Assembly: GCA_020062665.1 (NCBI GenBank)
Contig: JAGUVW010000016.1
Coordinates: 38,915 to 102,914 of the forward strand
DNA: 64,000 nucleotides
From: Pseudomonadales bacterium
GTDB taxonomy: Bacteria; Pseudomonadota; Gammaproteobacteria; Pseudomonadales; Ketobacteraceae
Direction of reading: 5' to 3'
Shown: positions 55,285 through 64,000 of the stretch, piece after piece
How positions within the stretch are numbered: position 1 is the stretch's first letter
Layout of the letters: each line of letters starts with the position of its first letter
Position numbers and translations under genes: made by a program
The notes under the pieces: model-generated
The model's input: only the letters and a program-made list of their open reading frames with translations
Told to the model about the DNA's origin: nothing
Databases searched by the model: none

Positions 55285-56850
55285 TCACTCCCACTCAATC
55301 GTCGCCGGCGGCTTGGATGAAATATCGTAAGTCACCCGCGACACGCCGGCAATCTCGTTGATGATGCGGCTGGAGACTTTTTCCAGCAGCTCGTACGGCA
55401 GATGCGCCCAGCGCGCGGTCATGAAGTCGATGGTTTCCACTGCGCGCAGCGCGATCACCCATTCATAGCGACGGCCATCGCCCGTCACGCCCACGGATTT
55501 CACCGGCAGAAACACTGCAAACGCCTGGGAAGTTTTGTGGTAATACCCAGCCTTGCGCAGTTCCTCGATGAAGATGTGGTCGGCATCGCGCAGGATGTCG
55601 GCGTATTCCTTTTTCACTTCCGCCAGAATGCGCACGCCCAGGCCGGGGCCGGGGAACGGATGGCGATAGACCATGTCGTACGGCAGACCCAGTTCCAGGC
55701 CGATCTTGCGCACTTCGTCCTTGAACAGTTCCCGCAGCGGTTCCACCAGTTGCATTTTCATGTGCTCGGGCAGGCCGCCCACGTTGTGGTGGGATTTGAT
55801 GACGTGGGCCTTGCCGGTCTTGGAGCCGGCGGATTCGATCACGTCCGGATAGATAGTGCCCTGCGCCAGCCATTTGATGTTGTTGAGACGGGAGCTTTCG
55901 GCGTCGAACACTTCAATGAAGGTGGCGCCGATGATCTTGCGTTTTTTCTCGGGATCTTTCACACCGGCCAGCTTGCCCAGGAAAAGATCCTCGGCGTCGG
56001 CGCGGATGACGCGGATACCCATGTGCTGGGCGAACATCGCCATCACCTGATCGCCTTCATTCTTGCGCAGCAGGCCGTTGTCCACGAACACGCACGTCAG
56101 TTTGTCGCCGATGGCCCTGTGCAGCAGCGCCGCCACCACCGAGGAATCGACACCGCCGGACAGACCCAGCAGCACTTCGTCGTCACCCACCTGCGCGCGC
56201 ACGCGGGAGATCATGTCGTCGATGATATTGCCGGGTGTCCACAGGGCGTCACAACCGCAGACTTCCCGCACGAACCGCTTGAGGATTTCGCCACCCTGTT
56301 TGGTGTGGGTGACCTCCGGATGAAACTGCACGCCGTAGAAACGTTTGCGGGTGTTTTCCATCGCCGCGATGGGACAGCTGGGCGTGAACGCCGCCAGATG
56401 GAAACCTTCCGGCAGTTCGGTGACCTTGTCGCCGTGGCTCATCCACACATCCAGCTTGTGACCGCCGTCGTGATCGTCGAGGCCATCGAACAGGATCGCG
56501 CCGTTCACGGTAGACACTTCGGCATAACCGAATTCCCGCAGCGTGGAGCTTTCCACCTTGCCACCCAGCTGCTGCGCCATGGTCTGCATGCCGTAGCAGA
56601 TACCGAGCACCGGCACGCCGATCTCGAACACCACACTGGCCGCACGGGGCGTGTTGGCTTCGGTGACAGTTTCCGGGCCGCCAGACAGGATGATGCCATT
56701 GGGCTTGAACGCGCGGATGTCGGCTTCCGCCACATCGTGGGCCCAGAGTTCGCAATAGACGCCGATTTCCCGCACCCGGCGCGCAATCAGCTGGGTGTAC
56801 TGGGAGCCGAAATCAAGAATAAGAATGCGTTGGGCGTGGATATCGGTCAT
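55285..56850 (-). CDS. guaA: GMP synthase (glutamine-hydrolysing)
   Basis: A 521-residue enzyme converting XMP to GMP with glutamine and ATP. The class I glutaminase (about 10-200) has the nucleophile Cys in [15 protein letters not shown] and the His/Glu of FHPEVTHT. The ATP-pyrophosphatase domain follows (about 205-395; [10 protein letters not shown] loop), then the C-terminal dimerisation domain (about 396-521; [32 protein letters not shown] end). It lies downstream of guaB in the standard guaBA order, with a hairpin in the 85-bp gap. Confidence 0.98.
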   Translation of the reverse strand: MTDIHAQRILILDFGSQYTQLIARRVREIGVYCELWAHDVAEADIRAFKPNGIILSGGPETVTEANTPRAASVVFEIGVPVLGICYGMQTMAQQLGGKVESSTLREFGYAEVSTVNGAILFDGLDDHDGGHKLDVWMSHGDKVTELPEGFHLAAFTPSCPIAAMENTRKRFYGVQFHPEVTHTKQGGEILKRFVREVCGCDALWTPGNIIDDMISRVRAQVGDDEVLLGLSGGVDSSVVAALLHRAIGDKLTCVFVDNGLLRKNEGDQVMAMFAQHMGIRVIRADAEDLFLGKLAGVKDPEKKRKIIGATFIEVFDAESSRLNNIKWLAQGTIYPDVIESAGSKTGKAHVIKSHHNVGGLPEHMKMQLVEPLRELFKDEVRKIGLELGLPYDMVYRHPFPGPGLGVRILAEVKKEYADILRDADHIFIEELRKAGYYHKTSQAFAVFLPVKSVGVTGDGRRYEWVIALRAVETIDFMTARWAHLPYELLEKVSSRIINEIAGVSRVTYDISSKPPATIEWE

Positions 56851-56889
56851 GGATCGGGTTCCGCTTCAAAACGTCTGTCAGAAAACACA

Positions 56890-56914
56890 AACGCCTGACC
56901 CAAGGCCAGGCGTT
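56890..56914 (-). terminator. hairpin between guaB and guaA, possible attenuator
   Basis: AACGCCTG (56890-56897) and CAGGCGTT (56907-56914) form an 8-bp stem in the guaB-guaA gap. On the minus strand TTTGTGTTTTCTG follows, a partial T tract. It could lower guaA transcription relative to guaB or stabilise the guaB mRNA. Confidence 0.5.
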
Positions 56915-56935
56915 CAGCATCGTTGTCGTTTCGCC

Positions 56936-58408
56936 TCAACCGCCGACGCGGTAATTCGGCGCTTCCTTGGTGATCGTCACATCGTGCACGTGGCTTTCTT
57001 TCATACCCGCGCCGGTGATCTTCACGAAGGTGGGTTTGGTGCGCATCTCTTCGATGGTCTGGCAGCCGGTATAGCCCATGCTGGAGCGTACACCGCCCAT
57101 CAGCTGGTGCACGATGGCGGACATGGGGCCTTTGTAGGGAACGCGGCCTTCGATGCCTTCCGGCACCAGCTTTTCCACACCTTGCGAGGCATCCTGGAAA
57201 TAGCGGTCGCTGGAACCCTGGTTCTGCGCCATGGCGCCCAGCGAGCCCATGCCACGATAGGCCTTGTAGTAGCGGCCCTGGTAGAGTTCGACCTCGCCGG
57301 GCGCTTCCTCGGTACCCGCCAGCAATCCACCCACCATGATGCAGTGCGCACCGGCGGCGATGGCCTTGGCGATGTCGCCGGAGTAGCGGATACCGCCATC
57401 GGCGATTACCGGAATGTTGCGGCCCGCCAGCGCAGCCACCACGTTGGATACGGCAGAAATCTGCGGCACGCCGATACCTGCCACGATGCGGGTGGTGCAG
57501 ATGGAGCCGGGGCCGATGCCTACCTTCACGCCATGGGCACCGGCTTCTGCCAGCGCCAGCGCCGCGTCACCGGTGGCGATGTTGCCGCCGATGACCTGGA
57601 CATCTTTGTAGTTCCGCGTAATCCACTGCACCCGGTCGAGCACGCCCTTGGAATGGCCGTGGGCAGTATCCACCACCAGCACGTCCACCCCGGCCTCGAT
57701 CAGCGCGGCAACCCGTTCTTCGGTGCCCGCGCCGGTACCCACCGCAGCGCCCACCCGCAGACGGCCCTGATCGTCCTTGCAGGCACTGGGATAGGCTTCG
57801 GCTTTGAGAATGTCGGTGTTGGTGACCATGCCTTTGAGGTGGAAGCTGTCATCCACCAGCAGGACTTTTTCGATGCGATATTTGTGCAGCAGGGATTTGA
57901 TTTCTTCGGTGCTGGTGCCTTCCTTTGCCGTTACCAGTTTGTCTTTCGGCGTCATGATGCTGGACACCGGCAGATCGTAGCGGTTTTCGAAACGCAGATC
58001 GCGGCTGGTGACGATGCCCACCAGTTCCTGCCCCTTCACCACCGGCACGCCAGAGATCTTGTTCAGGTTGGTCAGGTCGATCAGCTGGCCGATGGTGGCG
58101 TCGGGGCTGATGGTGATGGGGTCGCGCACCACACCGCTTTCGTATTTCTTCACCACCCGCACCTGGCGGGCCTGTTCATCCACGGTCATGTTCTTGTGCA
58201 GGATGCCGATGCCGCCTTCCTGGGCCATGCTGATGGCCAGGCGGGACTCGGTGACGGTGTCCATGGCAGCGGAAACGAGCGGGATGTGCAGGGAGATGTC
58301 GCGGGTCAGGCGGGTTTTCAGTTCGACGTCGCGCGGCAGGATATTGGAATAGCCGGGGATCAACAAAACATCATCGAAGGTGAGTGCTTCCTGGGCGATT
58401 CGCAGCAT
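56936..58408 (-). CDS. guaB: inosine-5'-monophosphate dehydrogenase
   Basis: A 490-residue enzyme oxidising IMP to XMP with NAD+, the committed step of GMP synthesis. ATG 58408 ([21 protein letters not shown]) is the usual start; longer readings enter the neighbouring gene. The TIM barrel is interrupted by a CBS pair (about 93-205; [19 protein letters not shown] and [19 protein letters not shown]). The catalytic loop [17 protein letters not shown] with its Cys, the IMP-binding [10 protein letters not shown] and [12 protein letters not shown], and the [11 protein letters not shown] end region are intact. Confidence 0.98.
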   Translation of the reverse strand: MLRIAQEALTFDDVLLIPGYSNILPRDVELKTRLTRDISLHIPLVSAAMDTVTESRLAISMAQEGGIGILHKNMTVDEQARQVRVVKKYESGVVRDPITISPDATIGQLIDLTNLNKISGVPVVKGQELVGIVTSRDLRFENRYDLPVSSIMTPKDKLVTAKEGTSTEEIKSLLHKYRIEKVLLVDDSFHLKGMVTNTDILKAEAYPSACKDDQGRLRVGAAVGTGAGTEERVAALIEAGVDVLVVDTAHGHSKGVLDRVQWITRNYKDVQVIGGNIATGDAALALAEAGAHGVKVGIGPGSICTTRIVAGIGVPQISAVSNVVAALAGRNIPVIADGGIRYSGDIAKAIAAGAHCIMVGGLLAGTEEAPGEVELYQGRYYKAYRGMGSLGAMAQNQGSSDRYFQDASQGVEKLVPEGIEGRVPYKGPMSAIVHQLMGGVRSSMGYTGCQTIEEMRTKPTFVKITGAGMKESHVHDVTITKEAPNYRVGG

Positions 58409-58447
58409 GGATACCAGCCTTGTCAGGGGGATGTGGATAAACGCGGG

Positions 58448-58476
58448 ATTATAGCAAAGCTCGGTGATGGTTGAAA
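58448..58476 (-). promoter_or_regulatory. guaBA promoter
   Basis: A perfect TATAAT (58448-58453, minus strand) with TTTCAA 17 bp upstream lies 40 bp before the guaB ATG. The -10 is convincing, the -35 is weak. Confidence 0.6.
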
Positions 58477-58515
58477 CAAAGGACCTGTCCGAGAAAAGAG
58501 GGTGAAACCCCTCGG

Positions 58516-59430
58516 TCACCCTCCAGGCAGGATGAGGCTGAAGCCGGTTCGGAAACAACGGCTTTCGCCGGTGAACGGATCATCGAAACGCAGTTCGCTG
58601 GCCAGCAACTGCAGCGGGCGCGAGAAGTCGTCCGGCGGGCGGTGCTCGTCCACCGGGTAGAGCGGATCGTGGCGGATCGGCAGGCCCAGCGCCGCCATGT
58701 GCACCCGCAGCTGGTGAGTGCGGCCGGTGTGGGGCTGCAGGCGGTAGCGGGCCCAGTCGCCCTGGCTCTGCATCAGGTCGATGCGGGTAGCGCTGTTGGG
58801 CGGGCCGGGTTCTTCCCGATGGCGATAGCCCACGCTGTCCCGCACGATACGGCTGCTGTAATCCAGGGGAAACACCCGTCCCGGCGCTGCCGGCGCGATG
58901 GCCTGGTAGATCTTCTGCACCTGGCGCTCGCGAAACAGGGCGTGGTAAGCGTCGCGGCTGGCCGGATTCACCGACAGCAGCACCAGCCCGGCGGTATCCC
59001 GGTCGAGCCGGTGCAGTGGTTCCAGTTGATCGATGCCCAGCCGCCGGCGCAGGCGCGCCACCAGGGTTTCCTGCACGAACGGACCGGCAGGCTGGGTGGG
59101 CAGGAAGTGCGGCTTGTCCACCACCAGCAGGTGATCGTCCCGGTGGAGCACGATTTCGTCGAAGGGAATCCGCACCTCATCCGCCACCGAACGGTAGTAG
59201 TAAATGCGGGTGCCAGGCAGGAAAGACTGATCCGGCGCCAGGGCCCTGCCCTGGCCGTCCACCACCTCGCCGACGCTCATGCGCTGGTGCCACTGTTCAA
59301 GGCCAACTGCCGGAAAACGCTCGCACAGAAACGCCAGCACCGTGGGCCAGGGGCCCTGCGGCAGAAACACGGACTGGGGACTGACACCGTCGCGCACAGG
59401 CAACGGCGAGGACTTGCGGGAACGGCGCAC
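58516..59430 (-). CDS. RluA-family pseudouridine synthase
   Basis: A 304-residue rRNA or tRNA modification enzyme. The catalytic Asp lies in the conserved motif seen here as [15 protein letters not shown] (about 168-182); [12 protein letters not shown] and the C-terminal [17 protein letters not shown] motif are also typical. The N-terminal ~85 residues lack a clear S4 domain, which makes it closer to the RluA/TruC-like branch than RluC/D. Target position cannot be inferred. It is co-directional with and upstream of guaB, but guaB has its own promoter. Confidence 0.92.
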   Translation of the reverse strand: MRRSRKSSPLPVRDGVSPQSVFLPQGPWPTVLAFLCERFPAVGLEQWHQRMSVGEVVDGQGRALAPDQSFLPGTRIYYYRSVADEVRIPFDEIVLHRDDHLLVVDKPHFLPTQPAGPFVQETLVARLRRRLGIDQLEPLHRLDRDTAGLVLLSVNPASRDAYHALFRERQVQKIYQAIAPAAPGRVFPLDYSSRIVRDSVGYRHREEPGPPNSATRIDLMQSQGDWARYRLQPHTGRTHQLRVHMAALGLPIRHDPLYPVDEHRPPDDFSRPLQLLASELRFDDPFTGESRCFRTGFSLILPGG

Positions 59431-59466
59431 GGGAACTCTCGCAGCAAGGAAGCGGCCATTATGCCG

Positions 59467-61233
59467 CTACAACCGCACCCGATACACTTCCGACAGGGGA
59501 ATCTTGCCTTCCCGCGCCACTTTCAGCGCATTGTGGGTGAGCGGTGTCATGCCTTCGGCTACTGCCTGCTTTTCGATGACATCCGCCGCCACGTCCTGGC
59601 CGATCAGCTTGCGCAGATCAGGGGTGATTTCCAGGAGCTCGTACACCGCCAGCCGGCCTTTCACGCCGGTGCCGTGACAGTGGTCGCAGCCTTTGCCGCG
59701 CAGGAAGACCTCGTCGTCCCCTACGCCCAGAATCCGGCGCACGTCGCGATCCAGCGGCTCCGGTTCCTTGCAGTGCACGCAGTTCTTGCGTACCAGACGC
59801 TGGGCCAGTACACCGATCAGCGCGCTGTTCACCAGATAGGGTTCGACGCCGATTTCGATCAGCCGCGTCACCGACGTGGCCGCGTCGTTGGTGTGCAGGG
59901 TGCTCAGTACCAGATGCCCGGTGAGCGCGCTCTCCACCGCCATTTTTGCGGTTTCCTGGTCGCGGATTTCCCCCACCATGATGACATCGGGATCGTGGCG
60001 CAGAATGTGGCGCAGGGCGCGGGCAAAGCTGTAACCCGTGCTGGCATTCACCTGAATCTGGGTGATGCCTTCCAGGTGGTATTCCACCGGATCTTCCACT
60101 GTGATGATGTTGACGTTGGTCTTCTTCACGTGATCGAGTGCGGTGTACAGAGTGGTGGATTTGCCGGAGCCGGTGGGCCCGGTCACCAGCAGGATGCCAC
60201 TGGTGCGGGTGAGCAGATGACGCAGCTTGCTGGCATCCTGCTCTTCAAATCCCAGCTGCTCCAGATTCTTCAGCGCGAACTGGGTGTCCAGCAGACGGAT
60301 CACCACGCTTTCGCCGCGAATGGTGGGAATGATGGACAGGCGCAGATCCACCGCCTTGTCCATGTAGCGGATGCGGGAGCGGCCGTCTTGTGGCAAACGG
60401 TGTTCGGAAATGTCCATGTTGCCAATGATCTTGATGCGGCTCACCACCGCCGGCAGCAGCTTCTTGTCGAAGGAGCGGATTTTCTGCATGACACCATCGA
60501 CGCGGAAGAACAAATCCACCACGTGTTCTTTTGGCCGGATGTGAATGTCCGAGGCCTGCCGCACCATGGCATCGGCGATGACGCTCTGCACCAGTTGCAC
60601 CACCGGGCGCTCGTTGCCGATCTGCTCTTCGGTGTTGGCATCCAGATGAAACGGTTCGTCGCGGGTGAACACCGCCATGTCGTCGAGGGCGGTCTGCACT
60701 TCCTGGCCGCCGTAATAGGTGCTGATGGCGTAGGCAATGTCTTCGGTGGACGCTATGCACAATTCCAGCACCTTGCCGGTGAGGAAGCGCAGCATGTTGA
60801 TGAGTTCGGTGTCGGTGGGATCAGACATGGCCACCAGCAGGCGATCGTTGTCCAGCAGCACCGGCACCACCAGATGCTTGCGGGCGAACGGCGGCGGCAC
60901 ACAGGCCAGGGCCTTGGGATCCATGTCGAACAGCCGCAGATTCACAAACGGTACGCCGAAACGTTCGCTCAGGGCTCGCAACACCTGTTCCCGACTGGTG
61001 GCGCCCATGTCCTGGAGGATTTCGCCCAGGCGCTTGTGGCTGATCTTCTGCTCCGCCAGGGCATCACTCAGCTGAGTGGCCGTAATGGCATCCATTTCCA
61101 GCAATATTTCACCCAGCGGACGGGCGGTATAGCGGTAGAATGTCTGGTGATGGTGGCGCAACTCATCCGCACTGGTGATGGGAGGATGCGCCGCCGGGGT
61201 GACGGTTGCGCTACGCTGGGGACTGGTAGCCAT
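59467..61233 (-). CDS. GspE/MshE-like secretion ATPase with MshEN c-di-GMP-type domain
   Basis: A 588-residue hexameric AAA-like ATPase of the type II secretion/type IV pilus family. The N terminus holds two tandem MshEN-like motifs (RPLGEILLEMDAITATQL and RLGEILQDMGATSREQV, about 38-85) of the kind that bind cyclic di-GMP in MshE. The core has Walker A GPTGSGKST at 352-360, the Asp box, Walker B DVIMVGEIRDQET and the His box STLHTNDA. A Cys4 zinc site follows (CVHC ... CDHC, about 475-510). No pilin, secretin or GspF gene is adjacent, so it is an orphan whose partners lie elsewhere. Confidence 0.9.
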   Translation of the reverse strand: MATSPQRSATVTPAAHPPITSADELRHHHQTFYRYTARPLGEILLEMDAITATQLSDALAEQKISHKRLGEILQDMGATSREQVLRALSERFGVPFVNLRLFDMDPKALACVPPPFARKHLVVPVLLDNDRLLVAMSDPTDTELINMLRFLTGKVLELCIASTEDIAYAISTYYGGQEVQTALDDMAVFTRDEPFHLDANTEEQIGNERPVVQLVQSVIADAMVRQASDIHIRPKEHVVDLFFRVDGVMQKIRSFDKKLLPAVVSRIKIIGNMDISEHRLPQDGRSRIRYMDKAVDLRLSIIPTIRGESVVIRLLDTQFALKNLEQLGFEEQDASKLRHLLTRTSGILLVTGPTGSGKSTTLYTALDHVKKTNVNIITVEDPVEYHLEGITQIQVNASTGYSFARALRHILRHDPDVIMVGEIRDQETAKMAVESALTGHLVLSTLHTNDAATSVTRLIEIGVEPYLVNSALIGVLAQRLVRKNCVHCKEPEPLDRDVRRILGVGDDEVFLRGKGCDHCHGTGVKGRLAVYELLEITPDLRKLIGQDVAADVIEKQAVAEGMTPLTHNALKVAREGKIPLSEVYRVRL

Positions 61234-61446
61234 GGACAGGAATACCGAAAGGAAGCAGTGCCTACAGTATGGATAAGATTTCCACGACTGCCATGAATCC
61301 CAGGGTTATTCCCCAAAGACGTTTAGGCCTTTCTTCACCGGAATATGGCCTGTTACGGGCAGCATTTACACACGAACCATAGTAAAATCGAAAACACTGC
61401 ACTAAAGTACCAACAAAAATATTACAAGAATCGGTTGGGTTTACTC

Positions 61447-62325
61447 ATGGCTGTAAACAAAGAGCAGGCCGCAGAACAGGACACCCCCGTGGGAAGCGAT
61501 CGGGCCAAGACCCGGGAATTTCACGGCACGACAGGCATTCAGATCGATCCGTTCTTTCAGGTGCCCCTGTATACCCAGGATTTTTCCCGCGGCGAAATCC
61601 AGTTGCCCATTCTGATCAAGGACGCCACCGCCGTTTATTGCCAGTTCGTTGCGCCTCGCGCCAAGGTGGCCGAACTGCTGCGTGACAAACCCCTCGACCC
61701 CGCTTTTGTACTCGGCTCCCGCGCGCTGGTGGGGCTGACCATCCATGCCAATCACCAGTCCACCGTCGGCACCCACGTGAATATGGAGCTGGTGATTCCC
61801 GTGACGCGGCAGACCGGTTTCAAGCGGCCGTCGTCGTGGCAGGAAATCCGCATGAGCAGTGATCGTCGCCACATGGGCTTTTTCGTCACGGATTCGGCGC
61901 TGGACAGCCCGGTGATGCTGTCGGCCGGACGCGACGTGTGGGGTTATCCGGGTTTCATGGCGCAGCTGTTCACGCGCTTCAAGGGTTCCCAGCTGTTCTC
62001 GGAGTGCAATGATTTCGACGGCCGCAAAGGCATCGCGCGGCTGGCGGGATTCGGCCCGCGCCTGTTCCGCATTCCCTCCATCGACCTCACCATGTTCAGC
62101 CTGAAAGACAATGAGCTATTGCGCAGCCTGGTGAATACCCGCGGATCGTTCCATCTGCACTGGCCACTGGGCTTCCGCCTGCAGGTGGGGGATTCCGATC
62201 ATCCGATGGCGCAGCGTCTGCGCTATCTGGGGCTGGACAATGCCCGCCCCCTCATCGTGTTCAGTTGTGACGATTACCAGGCCCGCATGAATGCCGGTGT
62301 GACCGTGGATATCCTGCGCAACTGA
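61447..62325 (+). CDS. acetoacetate decarboxylase-like protein lacking the Schiff-base lysine
   Basis: A 292-residue member of the ADC-like fold family. ATG 61447 (MAVNKEQAAEQDTPV) is chosen since upstream codons have no recognisable homology. Conserved parts include QLPILIKDATAVYCQF, GTHVNMELVIPV and SAGRDVWGYPGFMAQ. In true acetoacetate decarboxylase the last motif reads GxPKK and supplies the catalytic Lys; here Gly169-Phe170 stand in that place, so decarboxylation by Schiff base is unlikely. An isomerase, lyase or binding role on a ketone or acyl substrate is possible. It is divergent from the MshE-like ATPase gene across 213 bp. Confidence 0.85.
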   Translation: MAVNKEQAAEQDTPVGSDRAKTREFHGTTGIQIDPFFQVPLYTQDFSRGEIQLPILIKDATAVYCQFVAPRAKVAELLRDKPLDPAFVLGSRALVGLTIHANHQSTVGTHVNMELVIPVTRQTGFKRPSSWQEIRMSSDRRHMGFFVTDSALDSPVMLSAGRDVWGYPGFMAQLFTRFKGSQLFSECNDFDGRKGIARLAGFGPRLFRIPSIDLTMFSLKDNELLRSLVNTRGSFHLHWPLGFRLQVGDSDHPMAQRLRYLGLDNARPLIVFSCDDYQARMNAGVTVDILRN

Positions 62326-62436
62326 CGCCTGCAAACTGCTATTCTTTTTTCCGCCGGACAGGGCATGCTGTCTGCGTTGCCGCGTTCCGCTGGCGCGGAC
62401 ACCTTCTTACTATTCAAACTGCAGGAGCTTTTTTTC

Positions 62437-63468
62437 ATGCGATGGATTCCCTCTTTGGTGCTGGTGTGGTTCCTGATGCTGGCCAGCGTTCCGCTCGCTC
62501 ACGCCGGCACCCAACAGGATATCGACGCGATGAATCAGCGCATCGAGCAACTCAGCGCCGACATCAAGACGGCCAACCAGAACAAGGATCGCGCCACCGC
62601 CAATCGGCTGCGGGACGAGCGTACCCAGGCACAGGCAGAACTGCGCGAACTGAAAAAGCAGCTGAAAGAAGAAGCCAAGGCGCAGGAAAAGCAGGCCAAG
62701 CGCGCTGCCGCTGAAGCAGAGTGGGCCACCTATCCGCCAGACAGGCAGCTGTGTGCCGCCGTGCAGTACAACCGGCTGGATCTGGTGCAGAAGGTGCTGG
62801 AAAGCGGCGCGCTGGATGTGAGCAAGGATACCGGTTCCTGTTTCTTTCCCCTGGGTGACGCCGCCGCCCGCGGCCATGTGGAAATCGCGGAATATCTGCT
62901 GCAGAAAGGCGCGCCGAAAGCCGCCCGGGCCGCATTGATGAACACACTGATCAGCGCAGTGGATGCGGCGGCCGGCAGCAGCGAGGATCGCACCGCCGTG
63001 CTGAATGTGCTGAAGCAGCACGGCGCCACCCCGTTCGACAGCGTGGATCAGTCCCTGCCCGGTGCGTTGGTGGCCAGCGGCGACGATACGTCGCGTCAGA
63101 AACTGAAGGACGATCAGAACCTGGATGCGAATCTGCTGGGCATGGGCACCAGCCTCACCAAGTCTCTGGAGAAAGGCCACATCAACAACATCCGCTGGCT
63201 GCTGGCCAATGGCGCAAAACCCGAGGAAGCCATGCTGGGCCGCACGGCGCTGATGATCGCGGTGGACAGCAACGATCCCGCCAAGGTGAAGCTGCTGGTG
63301 GAAGCCGGTGCGAATGTGAACCGCCGGGGCGCCGGGTTTGAATCCGTGCTGGCGCACGCGGAAAAGCGGCGGGACAAGGTGGGTGGCCGCAAGAAACCCG
63401 ACATGGAAACCATCGTGCAGTACCTGCAAGGGCGCGGCGCTACACGGTCGGAGCGGGATCGGCCCTGA
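62437..63468 (+). CDS. periplasmic ankyrin-repeat protein with coiled coil
   Basis: A 343-residue exported protein. ATG 62437 has a GCAGGAG site and gives a signal peptide ending LAHA-GT. A charged coiled coil spans about 25-95 (Lys/Glu/Ala-rich), followed by degenerate ankyrin-type repeats to the end (LCAAVQYNRLDLVQKVLESGA, GDAAARGHVEIAEYLLQKGAP, GRTALMIAVDSNDPAKVKLLVEAGANVN). This suggests a protein-protein interaction role in the periplasm. Partners are not apparent. It lies 111 bp after the ADC-like gene on the same strand. Confidence 0.85.
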   Translation: MRWIPSLVLVWFLMLASVPLAHAGTQQDIDAMNQRIEQLSADIKTANQNKDRATANRLRDERTQAQAELRELKKQLKEEAKAQEKQAKRAAAEAEWATYPPDRQLCAAVQYNRLDLVQKVLESGALDVSKDTGSCFFPLGDAAARGHVEIAEYLLQKGAPKAARAALMNTLISAVDAAAGSSEDRTAVLNVLKQHGATPFDSVDQSLPGALVASGDDTSRQKLKDDQNLDANLLGMGTSLTKSLEKGHINNIRWLLANGAKPEEAMLGRTALMIAVDSNDPAKVKLLVEAGANVNRRGAGFESVLAHAEKRRDKVGGRKKPDMETIVQYLQGRGATRSERDRP

Positions 63469-63601
63469 TTCGTTCACCCTCTCATCTCCGGCGCGCTGAG
63501 CTATCCTTACAAAAAACATTGGAATAAGCGCAGCGCCCGGTAACCTTTCGCCGTGGCCTGAGCCCGCAGGAGCCGCTGTCCACGTGCAGGAATCGTCCAT
63601 C

Positions 63602-64000
63602 ATGAGTCACGGGGTGCCTCAGGCATCCGTCATCCGTCTGCGCACCCTTGCCTTGCTGAAGCGCCCACCGCTGTTCTGCGCCAGCCTGCTGGTGCTGCTG
63701 TTCATTGCGGCGCAAGCGTTGCCGGCCGCGCAGATCTTCTCCAGCGAGGATCACTATCTGGCCCTGCATACGGTGCTGGAACTGTTTTCCATCGTGGTAT
63801 CGGCCGCCGTGTTCGCCCTGGCCTGGAACCTGCGCGACCGCCCCCTGAACAATCACCTCACCCTGCTGGGCTGCGGCTTTCTGGCCGTGTGTCTGATCGA
63901 CGTGGCCCATACGCTGTCCTATCCGGGCATGCCGGATTTCGTGACGCCCAGCAGCCCCGAGAAGGCCATCAACTTCTGGCTGATGGCCCGCCTGTGCGCC
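63602..64000 (+). CDS. MASE3-domain membrane sensor, 5' part (cut by window end)
   Basis: An open frame from ATG 63602 runs off the right edge without a stop (133 codons seen). The N terminus contains a hydrophobic helix (about 24-42), then LALHTVLELFSIVVSAAVFALAWN and LLGCGFLAVCLIDVAHTLSYPGMPDF, which match the MASE3 integral-membrane sensory domain. In complete proteins MASE3 precedes a GGDEF, EAL or histidine kinase module, but the output domain here lies beyond the window. An AGGA site is 12 bp before the ATG. Confidence 0.8.
   Translation, partial: MSHGVPQASVIRLRTLALLKRPPLFCASLLVLLFIAAQALPAAQIFSSEDHYLALHTVLELFSIVVSAAVFALAWNLRDRPLNNHLTLLGCGFLAVCLIDVAHTLSYPGMPDFVTPSSPEKAINFWLMARLCA

Noticed and set aside
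58471..61296. Open frame of 941 codons on the plus strand
   Set aside because: It runs antisense across both the pseudouridine synthase and the MshE-like ATPase, ignoring their boundary, and has no recognisable motif.
61345..61446. N-terminal extension of the ADC-like protein
   Set aside because: The extra 34 codons lie in AT-rich promoter-like sequence, lack a ribosome site and do not resemble the family.
1..64000. CRISPR array, insertion sequence, prophage, tRNA or rRNA genes
   Set aside because: No regularly spaced short repeats, transposase or integrase frames, or tRNA/rRNA-like sequence were seen on either strand.

Overview
The window reads as a chromosomal segment of a free-living, GC-rich gammaproteobacterium with a strong signalling and lipid-metabolism flavour. 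The ffh / rpsP-rimM-trmD-rplS order, a DesT-desCB type desaturase module, guaBA, purL and purT, and a ScfR-type regulator facing an acyl-CoA dehydrogenase fit a Pseudomonadales/Oceanospirillales-like marine lineage such as Alcanivorax or Marinobacter relatives. That placement is inference from gene content; no rRNA gene is present to test it. About 50 protein genes are packed densely on both strands. I see no tRNA, rRNA, insertion sequence, prophage or CRISPR array.

Layout. 0.1-4.8 kb: a 7TMR-DISM diguanylate cyclase converging on a large PAS chemoreceptor. 4.9-8.5 kb: desT and the desC-desB desaturase operon with two operator-like palindromes, then a small helical protein. 8.6-12.6 kb: outer-membrane barrel, MgtE and a periplasmic Cys-repeat protein. 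12.7-16.2 kb: acyl-CoA dehydrogenase divergent from a ScfR-family regulator, with operator-like boxes and a large extragenic palindrome between them. 16.2-19.9 kb: hybrid kinase divergent from a porin and a PstS-like protein. 20.0-23.7 kb: ribosome/SRP block. 23.8-32.9 kb: CcsA-like and CorC-like membrane proteins, an FHA protein, a tightly coupled six-gene operon (NUDIX, gamma-carbonic anhydrase, DUF1289, purT, MBL lipoprotein, patatin), a DUF3135 protein and a NUDIX hydrolase. 33.0-39.7 kb: two tandem 7TMR-DISM hybrid kinases and a chemoreceptor. 39.7-43.0 kb: an unusual glycosyltransferase / 2-hydroxyacid dehydrogenase / ATP-grasp trio. 43.1-49.0 kb: NIF3-like protein, purL, a third chemoreceptor. 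49.0-53.7 kb: mltF and two Ig-repeat surface or secreted proteins. 53.7-59.4 kb: tadA-DUF72, guaBA and a pseudouridine synthase. 59.4-64 kb: a GspE/MshE-like ATPase with c-di-GMP-type MshEN motifs, an acetoacetate-decarboxylase-like protein without the catalytic lysine, an ankyrin protein, and the start of a MASE3 sensor cut by the window edge.

How it fits together. Three chemoreceptors, three 7TMR-DISM sensors, another hybrid kinase, a diguanylate cyclase, a likely c-di-GMP-binding secretion ATPase and a MASE3 sensor suggest an organism that links envelope or surface sensing to motility, attachment and surface proteins. The purine genes (purT, purL, guaA, guaB) are dispersed, as is usual. 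The best candidates for something undescribed are the ATP-grasp/dehydrogenase/glycosyltransferase trio, the kinase-porin-PstS-like module, the paired Ig-repeat proteins with an unusual cysteine layout, and the four-fold Cys-paired helical repeat protein.
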